From Candidatus Rokuibacteriota bacterium (GTDB taxonomy: Bacteria; Methylomirabilota; Methylomirabilia; Rokubacteriales; CSP1-6): a DNA stretch of 49,975 nucleotides. How positions within the stretch are numbered: the stretch's first letter is position 1; the number at the start of each line of letters is the position of its first letter. The position numbers and the translations under genes are program-made. The stretch covers positions 1 through 49,975 of the forward strand of contig JACPCF010000012.1 in NCBI GenBank assembly GCA_016179965.1, written 5' to 3'. This document shows, in pieces, positions 1 through 8,216 of the stretch. The notes under the pieces are model-generated. The model was not told where the DNA came from. It searched no databases and was given only the letters and a program-made list of their open reading frames with translations.

Positions 1-822
1 TTCACCGAGCCGTGGCTCTTCGATCGCCCCCTCTCGGCGGGCTTCGACCTTTTCAACAACCGCCGGGTCTTCACCGAGTACACGTCGGAGAGCCTGGGCG
101 GCGATATCCGGTTCAGCCATCCCTTCCTGGACTTCTCCCGCTGGTACCTGACCTATCGGCTCACGCGGGACAAGATCTCCGACGTGAGGGAGAACGTCTC
201 CGAGGTCCTCAAGCGGGAGGAGGGGAGCCGTGTCACCTCCCTGGTGGAGGGCGCCCTCTCCCGCGACACCCGGGATAACGTCTTCACCCCCAGCAAGGGC
301 AGCCGGGCCAGCCTGATCGTGGACGTGGCGGGGCTTGGCGGCGACAGCAAGTTCGGGAAGCTGATCGGCGACGTCGCGTATTTCCAGCCCGTGATCTGGG
401 ATACCGTCCTCGCGGGACGGGTGGAGGGCGGCTACGGCTTCGGGCTGGGCGACAACGACCTCCCCCTGTTCGAGCGCTTCTACCTGGGCGGTCCGAACTC
501 TATCCGGAGCCGGAAGTTCCGCCAGGTCTCACCCGTGGATTCGAGCGGGACGCGCATCGGCGGCACCTCCGAGGCGCTCCTCAATCTCGAGTACATCATC
601 CCGCTCTTTTTCGGAGTCCGCTTCGCGACGTTCTTCGACGCGGGCAACGTGTATGGCTTCACCACGCCCTTTGACCTGACCGACACGCGCGAAGCCGCGG
701 GGGTCGGTGTCCGTTGGCAGTCGCCGTTCGGGCCGATCCGGTTGGACTGGGGCTACAACCTGGACCGACGGAAGGGTGAGAGCGCAAGCCAGATCCACTT
801 CTCCGTCGGCTCACCGTTTTAG
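1..822 (+). CDS. bamA: BamA outer-membrane assembly factor, 3' part
   Basis: C-terminal 273 residues of an Omp85/BamA beta-barrel; the 5' end lies outside the window. The open frame runs from base 1 with no start needed. It begins with the EPWLFDRP stretch typical of the POTRA-to-barrel junction, has alternating barrel strands, and ends in a C-terminal Phe (VGSPF), the usual outer-membrane beta-signal. BamA folds and inserts outer-membrane proteins. The loop-6 motif, normally (V/I)RG(F/Y), reads SIRSRKF, so the Gly is Ser. The next gene, an OmpH/Skp chaperone 15 bp downstream, is the usual neighbour of bamA upstream of lpxD. Identification is confident; only the extent of the missing N-terminus is unknown. 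Confidence 0.95.
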   Translation, partial: FTEPWLFDRPLSAGFDLFNNRRVFTEYTSESLGGDIRFSHPFLDFSRWYLTYRLTRDKISDVRENVSEVLKREEGSRVTSLVEGALSRDTRDNVFTPSKGSRASLIVDVAGLGGDSKFGKLIGDVAYFQPVIWDTVLAGRVEGGYGFGLGDNDLPLFERFYLGGPNSIRSRKFRQVSPVDSSGTRIGGTSEALLNLEYIIPLFFGVRFATFFDAGNVYGFTTPFDLTDTREAAGVGVRWQSPFGPIRLDWGYNLDRRKGESASQIHFSVGSPF

Positions 823-837
823 AGAGGGAGGGCAGGC

Positions 838-1395
838 ATGACGAAACGGGTAGCCAAGGTCCTGACGCTTTTCGTGATGACGGTGGGCGTCTGCGCTTCC
901 CCCCTGGCGGCGGGAGAGGCCTGGGCCCAGGGCGCCGCGCGGGTCGCCTACATCGACGTGCAGCGGATCCTCGCTCGCTCCTCCGCTGGCGTGGCCGCGC
1001 GCGAGCAGCTGGAAAAGGACAAGGCGGCCATGCAGAAGGATGTGGACGGCAAGCGCGGGGAGGTGGAGAAGCTCCGCGAGGAGATCGAAAAGAAGGGTGC
1101 CCTCCTCAGTGCCGACGCCCGGAAGGAAAAGCAGGAGACCCTGGAACGGAAGGTCCGCGATCTCCGCCGCATAGTGGATGACTACCGCGCCGAGCTGGAG
1201 CGGAAGGAGCAGGGGCTCCTCCAGAAGGTCCTCGTCGATATCTCCGGGGTCGTGGAGCGGGTCGGCAAGCAGAAAGGCTTTCTCATGATCGTCGAGAAGC
1301 GAGGCGCCGGAGTGATCTACGGCGCTCCCGAGGCGGACCTCACCGACGAGGTCATCAAGGCCTTCGACCAGGAAGCGGCGAAGGCAAAGAAGTAG
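838..1395 (+). CDS. skp: OmpH/Skp family periplasmic chaperone
   Basis: 185 residues. The N-terminus has a basic start, a hydrophobic core ([12 protein letters not shown]) and a likely signal-peptidase site near AWAQG, so the protein should be periplasmic. After [12 protein letters not shown], the hallmark first strand of OmpH, comes a long highly charged coiled-coil (about residues 55-135, rich in K, E and R), the tentacle that holds unfolded outer-membrane proteins. It sits between bamA and lpxD, the conserved context of this family. The ATG follows a purine-rich stretch (gagggagggcagg). Length matches the family (about 160-190). Confidence 0.93.
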   Translation: MTKRVAKVLTLFVMTVGVCASPLAAGEAWAQGAARVAYIDVQRILARSSAGVAAREQLEKDKAAMQKDVDGKRGEVEKLREEIEKKGALLSADARKEKQETLERKVRDLRRIVDDYRAELERKEQGLLQKVLVDISGVVERVGKQKGFLMIVEKRGAGVIYGAPEADLTDEVIKAFDQEAAKAKK

Positions 1396-1402
1396 CCGGC
1401 CC

Positions 1403-2482
1403 ATGGGGGACAGGGGAGGACCGTACACCCTGGGGCAACTGGCGCAGGCGCTTGGGGCGGTCCTGGAGGGAGACTCCGAGTTGGTGATTCGAGGGGTCGC
1501 GCCGCTGGAGACGGCGGGCCCCGATCAGCTCTCGTTCGTCACGCACCCGAAGTCGCTGCCGCTGGCGGCTTCCTCTCGCGCCGGCGCTCTGCTCGTTGGC
1601 GCCGAGGTCAAAGACCTGCGCGCGCCGCTCTTGAGGGCGGCGTCTCCCCAGACGGCGCTGATCGCCCTGCTCAAGCTCTTTCACCCGGCCCCGCCCTTCT
1701 CGGCGGGGATCCATCCCTCGGCGCTCGTAGCGTCGGATAGCCGCATTCATCCGAACGCTTCAGTGGGAGCGTTCGCCGTCATCCAGCCGCGCGCCGTGGT
1801 CGGCCCCCGGGCCCGGATCTTTCCCATGGTGTATGTGGGCGAGGGGGTGGAGATCGGTGAAGAGTCCACTGTCTATGCGAACGTGGTCATCCGCGAAGGT
1901 GTTCGCATCGGCCGCAGGGTGATCATCCACGCCGGAGCGGTGCTGGGCTCCGATGGGTTCGGGTATGCGTTCGACGGCAGCGCGCACCAGAAGATCCCCC
2001 AGGTTGGAGGCGTGGTCATCGAGGACGACGTGGAGATCGGCGCGAATGTTACCATCGACCGAGCCACGCTCGGAGACACCGTGGTCAGGCGCGGGACGAA
2101 GATCGACAACCTGGTGCAGGTGGCGCACAACGTGGAAATCGGGCAGCACGCCATCGTCGTGGCCCAGAGCGGGATCTCCGGGTCCTGCCGGGTGGGGACC
2201 GGGGCGGTGCTGGGCGGGCAGGTCGGGATCGCCGACCACGTCACGATCGGTGACGGCGTCATGCTGGGGGCCCAGTCCGGCGTGCCGGGGGACATCCGCG
2301 CCGCCGGGCAGTACCTGGGGACCCCGGCGCGGCCCGTGGCCGAGGCGCGGCGGATCTATGCGGCCATGCCCCGCCTCCCCGATCTCCTCAAGAAGGTCCG
2401 CGCCCTCGAGCGAAGAGTTCGTGAGCTTGAAGCACGCCTCGGCATCGAGTCCACGGGGAGCGGAGAGGCCGATGCCGATTGA
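1403..2482 (+). CDS. lpxD: UDP-3-O-acylglucosamine N-acyltransferase LpxD
   Basis: 359 residues. LpxD adds the second primary acyl chain during lipid A synthesis, using acyl-ACP. The N-terminal uridine-binding domain (about 1-100; ends in the LFHP stretch) is followed by left-handed beta-helix hexapeptide repeats (about 105-310) containing the family signature [13 protein letters not shown] and the catalytic-His region [10 protein letters not shown]. The C-terminus is a short coiled helix ([17 protein letters not shown]). The ATG is 7 bp after skp. It overlaps lpxA by 11 bp. The fabZ gene that often sits between lpxD and lpxA is absent here. Confidence 0.96.
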   Translation: MGDRGGPYTLGQLAQALGAVLEGDSELVIRGVAPLETAGPDQLSFVTHPKSLPLAASSRAGALLVGAEVKDLRAPLLRAASPQTALIALLKLFHPAPPFSAGIHPSALVASDSRIHPNASVGAFAVIQPRAVVGPRARIFPMVYVGEGVEIGEESTVYANVVIREGVRIGRRVIIHAGAVLGSDGFGYAFDGSAHQKIPQVGGVVIEDDVEIGANVTIDRATLGDTVVRRGTKIDNLVQVAHNVEIGQHAIVVAQSGISGSCRVGTGAVLGGQVGIADHVTIGDGVMLGAQSGVPGDIRAAGQYLGTPARPVAEARRIYAAMPRLPDLLKKVRALERRVRELEARLGIESTGSGEADAD

Positions 2483-3311
2483 GGGGATCCATCCCACGGC
2501 GGTCATCGACCCCCGAGCCCAGCTGGGGCCGACGGTCAGCGTCGGCGCCTACTCGGTCATCGGGCCCGAAGCGGTCCTGGGGGCGGGCTGCCAGGTGGGA
2601 CACCATGTCGTGCTAGAAGGGGAGGTGAGAGTCGGCGAGAGGGCGCGGATCGGGCACGGATCCGTTATCGGGGCGGCGCCGCAGGATCTGAAATACCGGG
2701 AGGGGACGCCGTCCGGCGTCAGGGTCGGCGCGGACACGGTGATCCGGGAGCACGTCACCATCCATCGCGCGACGCGCGAGCACGGGTGGACCGAGATCGG
2801 CCAGCACTGCCTCATCATGGCCTCGAGCCACATCGCCCACGACTGCCAGATCGGCAACCACGTGATCATCATCAACTACGCCGGGCTGACTGGCCACGTC
2901 CGGGTGGAGGAGCGGGCCACGGTGGGCGGGCTCAGCGGCATCCATCCCTTCGCCCGGATCGGTACCTACGCCTACATCGGCGGGTGCTCCAAGGTGCTCC
3001 AGGACGTCCCGCCCTACGTGATCGTGGATGGGGCGCCCGCCACGGCGCGGTCGGTCAATCTCATCGGCCTCAGGCGGGGCGGCGTCGGCGCGGAGGATCG
3101 GCGGCAGATCCAGGCGGCGTTCCGCATCCTGTACCGCTCCGGGCTCTCTCCGGCGACTGCGATCGGGCGCATCAGGGCGGAGCTCGCGCACACCCCCTTC
3201 ATGGCCCGCCTCGTGGAGTTCGTGGAGACCACCAAGCTCGGCATCGTGGGGCCGTTCAGAGCGGACGCCGATCGGGAGCCAGCCGAACCGGAGGAGGAGC
3301 GAATTTTCTGA
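2472..3311 (+). CDS. lpxA: acyl-ACP:UDP-N-acetylglucosamine O-acyltransferase LpxA
   Basis: 279 residues; first committed acyl transfer of lipid A synthesis. The start is the ATG at 2472 ([14 protein letters not shown]), inside the 3' end of lpxD; the open frame extends further upstream but only as a shadow of lpxD. Hexapeptide beta-helix repeats cover about residues 5-190, with the catalytic His in [13 protein letters not shown] and the second conserved His in AGLTGHV, then a helical C-terminal domain. Its stop shares one base with the ATG of the next gene (TGATG). That neighbour is a dehydrogenase resembling GnnA, so this LpxA may meet an amino-sugar acceptor rather than only UDP-GlcNAc; this is inference. 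Confidence 0.96.
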   Translation: MPIEGIHPTAVIDPRAQLGPTVSVGAYSVIGPEAVLGAGCQVGHHVVLEGEVRVGERARIGHGSVIGAAPQDLKYREGTPSGVRVGADTVIREHVTIHRATREHGWTEIGQHCLIMASSHIAHDCQIGNHVIIINYAGLTGHVRVEERATVGGLSGIHPFARIGTYAYIGGCSKVLQDVPPYVIVDGAPATARSVNLIGLRRGGVGAEDRRQIQAAFRILYRSGLSPATAIGRIRAELAHTPFMARLVEFVETTKLGIVGPFRADADREPAEPEEERIF

Positions 3312-4345
3312 TGGAGCAACGAGTCGAGCAGCGGCGGATTCGCGCGGGCGTCGTCGGGGCCGGCCACATGGGCCAGTACCACATCCTGGTCTACCGGGAT
3401 CTCTGGGACGTGGACCTGGTAGGGCTCGTGGACTCCGACGCGGCCAAGGCGCGTGAGCTGGCGGCCGCGTACCACGCCCAGGCCTTCACCGACCACCGCG
3501 AGCTGATCGGCAAGGTAGACATCGTGAGCGTGGCGGTGCCGACGGATCAGCACTTCAGCGTGGCGCGGGACCTCCTCGAAGCGGGGATCGGCGTGCTCGT
3601 GGAGAAGCCCATGACCGCGACGCTGGAGGAGGCCAAGGAGCTCTTCCGGGTGGCCCGCCAGCGCGGGGCGGTCCTCCACGTGGGACACGTGGAGCGCTTC
3701 AACGGCGCCGTTCAGGAGCTCCGGAAGATCGTCCAGCATCCGATCCTCATCGAGTCCCGCCGTCTGGGCCCCTTCGTGCCCCGGGTCCAGAACGACTCGG
3801 TGGTCATGGACCTGATGATCCACGACATCGACATCGTGCTGGGCCTCGTGGACGGCGAGCCCCGGCGCATCAGCGCCGTCGGACGATCCGTGCATTCGGC
3901 CGTCCCGGATGTGGCCAACGTGCAGATCATGTTCGACACGGGCACGATCGCCAACATCACCGCCAGCCGGGCCACGGAGCAAAAGATCCGCACGCTGGCC
4001 ATCACCCAGCCCGAGGCCTACATCACCCTGGACTACACGGACGAGGACATCCAGATCCACCGACGGGCGGCCCAGGAGTACACCCTGAACCACGAGTCCA
4101 TCCGCTACCGCGTCGCCTCCTTCGTCGAGCACCTGCACGTCCACAAGGACAACCCCCTGAAGCTGGAACTCCTCCACCTGATCCGGGCGGCCCGCGAGGT
4201 GCTGGCGGGGGGGTCGGTCGAGCTCGCCGAGAGCGAGGATCTCCGATCGCTGGCCGTGGCGCTGGAGATCGAGCGGATGATCCGAGAGGGCCGGGGGGAA
4301 ACGGCCTGGCCCGAGGATCTTCCGTGGAGCGTGTCCTCGGCCTGA
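3311..4345 (+). CDS. Gfo/Idh/MocA-family NAD-dependent dehydrogenase, candidate GnnA-like
   Basis: 344 residues. N-terminal Rossmann motif VGAGHMGQYH (about residues 15-24), the EKP motif (VEKPMT) of Gfo/Idh/MocA oxidoreductases, and GHVERFNGAV followed by the C-terminal alpha/beta domain with HDIDIVLGL. It sits between lpxA and lpxI/lpxB. In bacteria that make 2,3-diaminoglucose lipid A, GnnA, a member of this family that oxidises UDP-GlcNAc at C3, lies between lpxA and lpxB with the aminotransferase GnnB. No GnnB is visible in this window, so the substrate remains open: UDP-GlcNAc or another nucleotide sugar. It overlaps lpxI by 22 bp. Confidence 0.85.
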   Translation: MEQRVEQRRIRAGVVGAGHMGQYHILVYRDLWDVDLVGLVDSDAAKARELAAAYHAQAFTDHRELIGKVDIVSVAVPTDQHFSVARDLLEAGIGVLVEKPMTATLEEAKELFRVARQRGAVLHVGHVERFNGAVQELRKIVQHPILIESRRLGPFVPRVQNDSVVMDLMIHDIDIVLGLVDGEPRRISAVGRSVHSAVPDVANVQIMFDTGTIANITASRATEQKIRTLAITQPEAYITLDYTDEDIQIHRRAAQEYTLNHESIRYRVASFVEHLHVHKDNPLKLELLHLIRAAREVLAGGSVELAESEDLRSLAVALEIERMIREGRGETAWPEDLPWSVSSA

Positions 4346-5139
4346 TGTGCGGGGCCGGCACGCTTCCGGCCCACGTCGCCTCCGAAGCCCGTCGCCAGGG
4401 ATGGCGCGTCGTCGCCTTCACCTTCGCGGACGCCCCCGCCGTCGAGGGAGTGGCCCATCTCGAGATCCCCGGCCGGGTGACGGACATCGGGGGGGTTCTG
4501 GACGGGCTCCGGCAGGAGCGGGTCTCCGCTGTCGTCTTCGCCGGCAAGCTCTGGAAGCGAGAGCTCCTGGATGGCGTCGCCACCGCCGACCCGGCGGGAC
4601 GGGAGATGCTGAGGGCGGCCGGCGGGCTGTCGGACAGCGGCCTCGCGGAGGCGGTGGTCGGCACGCTGGGGGCGATGGGTATCGAGGTCCTCGACCAGCG
4701 CGCGTTTCTCGCGCCGCTGCTCGTTGCGCCGGGCCTGCTGACATCACGGGCGCCCTCCGAGGCCGAGTGGAAGGATATCCGCCTGGGGCTGAGCCTGGCG
4801 CGTCAGTGCGGGGGGTTCGGCGTTGGGCAGACCGTGGTGCTGAAGCACGGTGTCGTCGCGGCGCTGGAGGGGATCGAGGGGACCACCGAGACGATCCGAC
4901 GCGGGTGCGGGCTGGCGGGCCCCGGTGCGGTCGTGGTGAAAGCCGTGGCGCCCCGGCACGATTACCGCTTCGACGTGCCGGCGGTCGGGAGCGAGACCGT
5001 GGGGGCCCTGGCCGAGGGCCGGGCCGCGGTGCTCGCGGTGGAGGCCGGGAGGGTCCTGCTGCTCGATCGGGAAGCGGTTGTGGCTCGGGCGCGCAGCGAT
5101 GGAATCGCGATCGTGAGCCTCGACCCGGATGCGCCGTGA
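4324..5139 (+). CDS. lpxI: UDP-2,3-diacylglucosamine pyrophosphatase LpxI
   Basis: 271 residues, DUF1009/LpxI family, a functional replacement for LpxH that releases UMP to give lipid X. The GTG start at 4324 gives MERVLGLMCGAGTLPAHVA, matching the GNG.LP-type N-terminus of the family. Other signatures are VVFAGKLWKRELLDG near residue 75, GQTVVLKHGVVAALEGIEGT in the middle and GPGAVVVKAVAPRHDYRFD in the C-terminal catalytic domain. It lies between the dehydrogenase and lpxB, the standard lpxI-lpxB pairing. Its stop overlaps the lpxB ATG by one base. Confidence 0.94.
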   Translation: MERVLGLMCGAGTLPAHVASEARRQGWRVVAFTFADAPAVEGVAHLEIPGRVTDIGGVLDGLRQERVSAVVFAGKLWKRELLDGVATADPAGREMLRAAGGLSDSGLAEAVVGTLGAMGIEVLDQRAFLAPLLVAPGLLTSRAPSEAEWKDIRLGLSLARQCGGFGVGQTVVLKHGVVAALEGIEGTTETIRRGCGLAGPGAVVVKAVAPRHDYRFDVPAVGSETVGALAEGRAAVLAVEAGRVLLLDREAVVARARSDGIAIVSLDPDAP

Positions 5140-6287
5140 TGGAGGGCGCCGCGCGCATCATGATCGTCGCCGGGGAGGCCTCGGGCGATCTCCACGGGGC
5201 CGCGCTGGCCCGCCACCTCGGCCGCCTCGCGCCCGCGGTCTCCTTGAGCGGGATGGGAGGATCTCGGATGGCCGCTGCCGGGGTCGGGCTGCTTGCCGAC
5301 GTGAGCCGGCTGGCGGTCGTGGGCGCGGGGGAGGCGCTCGGGCGTCTGCCTGGGCTCTACCGCGCCTTCCGCGCGCTGAGGCGGCGGCTCCGGGAGCACC
5401 CCCCGCGGGCCGTCGTGCTCATCGACTTCCCGGAGTTCAACCTGAGGCTGGCGCGGACCGCCCAGCGCCTCGGGATCCCCATCGTGTACTTCATTCCCCC
5501 GCAAGTGTGGGCGTGGCGCCCGCGGCGCGCGCGCCTCATCGCGCGGCTGACGACCCGGGTCCTCGTCGTGTTCCCCTTTGAGGTGCCGCTCTACGAGTCC
5601 GTCGGGGCGCGCGTGGAATTCGTGGGGCACCCGCTCCTGGACGGGCTCGAGGCCGCGCCGAGCCGACGGGAAGCCCGCGAGGGCCTCGGCGTGGGCGGTG
5701 ACGCGACGCTCGTCGGGCTCCTTCCAGGCAGCCGCAAGGAAGAGGTGGAGCGCCTCCTCCCCGAGATGGCTGGGGCCGCCGGGCGAATCGCCGAAGCCCG
5801 GCCCGGCGCTCAGTTCGTCCTCGCCCTGGCGCCCACCGTGGATCGAGCCCTGGTAGACGCCCTGCTGGCGGCCGCGCCGGTGAAGATCTCGGTCGTGGCC
5901 GACGGGGCCCATCAGGTCATGGCCGCATCCGATCTCCTGCTCGTCGCGTCGGGGACCGCCACGCTCGAGGCGGCCCTGATCGGGACCCCGATGGTCGTCT
6001 GCTACCGCGTGTCGCGGCTGTCCGAGGTGATGGGGCGCCTGCTCATCCGGATCCCCTGGATCAGCCTGGTGAACATCGTGGCCGAGCGCGCCGTGGTCCC
6101 TGAGCTGTTGCAGGAGGACGCGGGGGCGCAGCGCCTGGCCGCCGAGGCGCTCCGCCTCCTGGCCTCGGCGCCGGAGTGCCAAGCCCAGCGCGCGGCGTTC
6201 GCCGAGATCCGGGGGAAACTGGGGAGCGCAGGGGTCGGCGAGCGCGCGGCCCGGAGCGTGCTCGAGGTCGCGGGTCTTCCGGCATGA
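5139..6287 (+). CDS. lpxB: lipid A disaccharide synthase LpxB
   Basis: 382 residues, GT19 family. It condenses lipid X with UDP-diacylglucosamine. The ATG at 5139 overlaps the lpxI stop. Motifs: GEASGDLHGA near the N-terminus, FPEFNLRLA, the diagnostic PPQVWAWRPRR near residue 125, LPGSRKEEV, and LLVASGTATLEAAL in the C-terminal nucleotide-binding half. Length matches the family (about 380). ATGA overlap with the acyltransferase downstream. Confidence 0.97.
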   Translation: MEGAARIMIVAGEASGDLHGAALARHLGRLAPAVSLSGMGGSRMAAAGVGLLADVSRLAVVGAGEALGRLPGLYRAFRALRRRLREHPPRAVVLIDFPEFNLRLARTAQRLGIPIVYFIPPQVWAWRPRRARLIARLTTRVLVVFPFEVPLYESVGARVEFVGHPLLDGLEAAPSRREAREGLGVGGDATLVGLLPGSRKEEVERLLPEMAGAAGRIAEARPGAQFVLALAPTVDRALVDALLAAAPVKISVVADGAHQVMAASDLLLVASGTATLEAALIGTPMVVCYRVSRLSEVMGRLLIRIPWISLVNIVAERAVVPELLQEDAGAQRLAAEALRLLASAPECQAQRAAFAEIRGKLGSAGVGERAARSVLEVAGLPA

Positions 6288-6943
6288 CGGCGTACGACCG
6301 GCTGCTCGTGGTGTGGGCGCCTGCCCTGGGGTCCTGGGCGGTGCGCCTCCTGGCCGCGACGCTCAGGATTCGGCGGGAGGAGGAATCCGCGCGCCCCTTC
6401 TGGGCGCGTCGCGCGCCCGTGATCTACGCGATCTGGCACGGGCGCATCCTGCTGATCCCGCTTCTCTACGGGCGGACGCATCCGGTGAACGTCATGGCCA
6501 GCCGCTCCCGCGACGGGGAGCTGGTGGCGCGGTTCGTGCGGCGGTTCGGCTTCAAGACCGTCAGGGGGTCCACGACGCGCGGCGGCTCCGACGCCCTGCG
6601 CCGCCTCGCCCGAGTACTCCGCTGGGGCCAGGAGGTGGCGGTGGTCCCCGACGGCCCCCTGGGCCCCAGAGGAATCGTCCGACCCGGCGTCATCGCCCTC
6701 GCGCGGATCACGGGGGCGCCCATTCTCCCTCTCGCGTTCAGTGCGTATCCCGCATGGCGGCTCAGGAGCTGGGACGAGTTCCTGATCCCCAAGCCCTTCG
6801 CCCGCGCGGCGGTCTGCTTCGGCCCCCCGCTCTTCGTTCCTTCCGGCGCCGACCGTTCCCAGCAGGAGGCGCTGCGCAAAGAGCTGGAGGTCCAGCTGTC
6901 TCAGCTCACCTGGCGCGTGGACGGGCTGGTCCGGGAGCCCTGA
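6284..6943 (+). CDS. DUF374 lysophospholipid-type acyltransferase, candidate LpxJ-like lipid A late acyltransferase
   Basis: 219 residues. IYAIWHGRILLIP carries the DUF374-type active-site His, followed by MASRSRDGELVARFV and VPDGPLGPRGIV, the typical DUF374 blocks. The N-terminus is hydrophobic, consistent with membrane association. DUF374 proteins include LpxJ of Epsilonproteobacteria, a non-canonical, Kdo-independent lipid A secondary acyltransferase. Its place between lpxB and waaA, and the absence of lpxL/lpxM in the window, favour that role. The ATG overlaps the lpxB stop (ATGA). The exact acyl donor and position cannot be read from sequence. Confidence 0.85.
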   Translation: MTAYDRLLVVWAPALGSWAVRLLAATLRIRREEESARPFWARRAPVIYAIWHGRILLIPLLYGRTHPVNVMASRSRDGELVARFVRRFGFKTVRGSTTRGGSDALRRLARVLRWGQEVAVVPDGPLGPRGIVRPGVIALARITGAPILPLAFSAYPAWRLRSWDEFLIPKPFARAAVCFGPPLFVPSGADRSQQEALRKELEVQLSQLTWRVDGLVREP

Positions 6944-6944
6944 C

Positions 6945-8216
6945 GTGTACCTCCTCTACACGTGCCTCCTCGGAATTCTCACGCTCGCGTACGCTCCCGT
7001 GTTCCTTGTCCGCCGCCTGCTCACGCAGAGGACGGGCGTGGGGCTGCTCCAGCGCCTGGGCTATCGGTCGGCAGGGCTCCCTCCCGAGCCCCGCTGCTGG
7101 ATCCACGCGGTCTCGGTGGGGGAAGCGATGGCGGCGATCCCGCTGATCCACGCCGTGCGACGGCGCTGGCCGGACCTCCACCCGGTCGTCACCACCGTGA
7201 CCCCGACGGGAGCGCGGGTCGTCAAGGATCGGCTGGAGCCGGCGGCGACGCACCGGTATTTCCCCTTGGACTTTCCGGGCGCCGTGCGCCGGGCGCTGGC
7301 CGGCGTCAACCCCGAATTCTTCCTCGCGCTGGAAACCGAGATCTGGCCGAATTTCCTGAGGGCTCTCGGGGCCCGGGGCATCCCGGCCATGATCGCCAAC
7401 GGGCGGATCTCAGATCGCTCGTTCCGCCGTTACCGGCTCGTGCGCCCCTTCATGCGGCGCATCCTGGCCGGGGTCACCGTCTTCGCCATGCAGTCGGCGG
7501 AGGACGCGCGCCGCGTCATCGCCCTCGGCGCCCCCCCCGAGCGGGTGGTCGTGACCGGCAACTTGAAGACCGACGCCATGCCCAACGAGCCGGGGGCCGA
7601 GCAGCTCTGGCGCCGTCTCATGGGGCTGACGGGCGGGGAGCCGGTGTGGATCGCGGGCAGCACCCACCGGGGGGAGGAGGAGCTCCTGCTGGAGGCCTTT
7701 CTGAGCCTCAGGCGCCGCCATCCCACCCTCGTCCTGGTCATCGCCCCGCGCCATCCCGAGCGGGTGGCGGAAGTGGAGCGCCTCATCCGGACGCGGGGCC
7801 TGAGGTCCGTGCGACGCACAGGCCTGCCGAGCGCCCGCGACGCGAACGCCGTCATCGTGCTGGACACGGTGGGGGAGCTGCCGCAGCTCTACCAGCTCTC
7901 GCAGGTAGTCTTCGTCGGGGGGAGCCTCGTGCCCCTCGGAGGGCACAACATGCTGGAGCCGGCGCTCAGGCGAAAGCCCGTGGTGTTCGGCCCGCACACG
8001 ACGAATTTCCGGGAAGGGGCCGAGCTCTTGGTGACGGCGGGGGCCGCCCTCGTCGTCAGGGACGCGAAGGAGCTGGAAGGAGCGCTGGACGGGCTTCTGT
8101 CCGATCCTACGCGCCGCGCCGCCATGGGAGAGGCGGCCTTCGAGGCCGTCGCCGGGCGCCAGGGGGCCGTGCTCCAGACGCTGGAACTGATCGAGCGCTT
8201 TTTGATGCCCGCATGA
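6945..8216 (+). CDS. waaA: 3-deoxy-D-manno-octulosonic acid transferase WaaA (KdtA)
   Basis: 423 residues, GT30. It transfers Kdo to the lipid A precursor at the inner membrane. The GTG at 6945 gives an N-terminal membrane anchor (LLGILTLAYAPVFLVRRLL). Diagnostic blocks: WIHAVSVGEAMAA near residue 50, FLALETEIWPNFL, AGSTHRGEEE in the second Rossmann domain, and VFVGGSLVPLGGHNMLEPA near residue 325. It overlaps lpxK by 4 bp (ATGA). Whether it adds one or more Kdo residues cannot be told. Confidence 0.96.
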   Translation: MYLLYTCLLGILTLAYAPVFLVRRLLTQRTGVGLLQRLGYRSAGLPPEPRCWIHAVSVGEAMAAIPLIHAVRRRWPDLHPVVTTVTPTGARVVKDRLEPAATHRYFPLDFPGAVRRALAGVNPEFFLALETEIWPNFLRALGARGIPAMIANGRISDRSFRRYRLVRPFMRRILAGVTVFAMQSAEDARRVIALGAPPERVVVTGNLKTDAMPNEPGAEQLWRRLMGLTGGEPVWIAGSTHRGEEELLLEAFLSLRRRHPTLVLVIAPRHPERVAEVERLIRTRGLRSVRRTGLPSARDANAVIVLDTVGELPQLYQLSQVVFVGGSLVPLGGHNMLEPALRRKPVVFGPHTTNFREGAELLVTAGAALVVRDAKELEGALDGLLSDPTRRAAMGEAAFEAVAGRQGAVLQTLELIERFLMPA

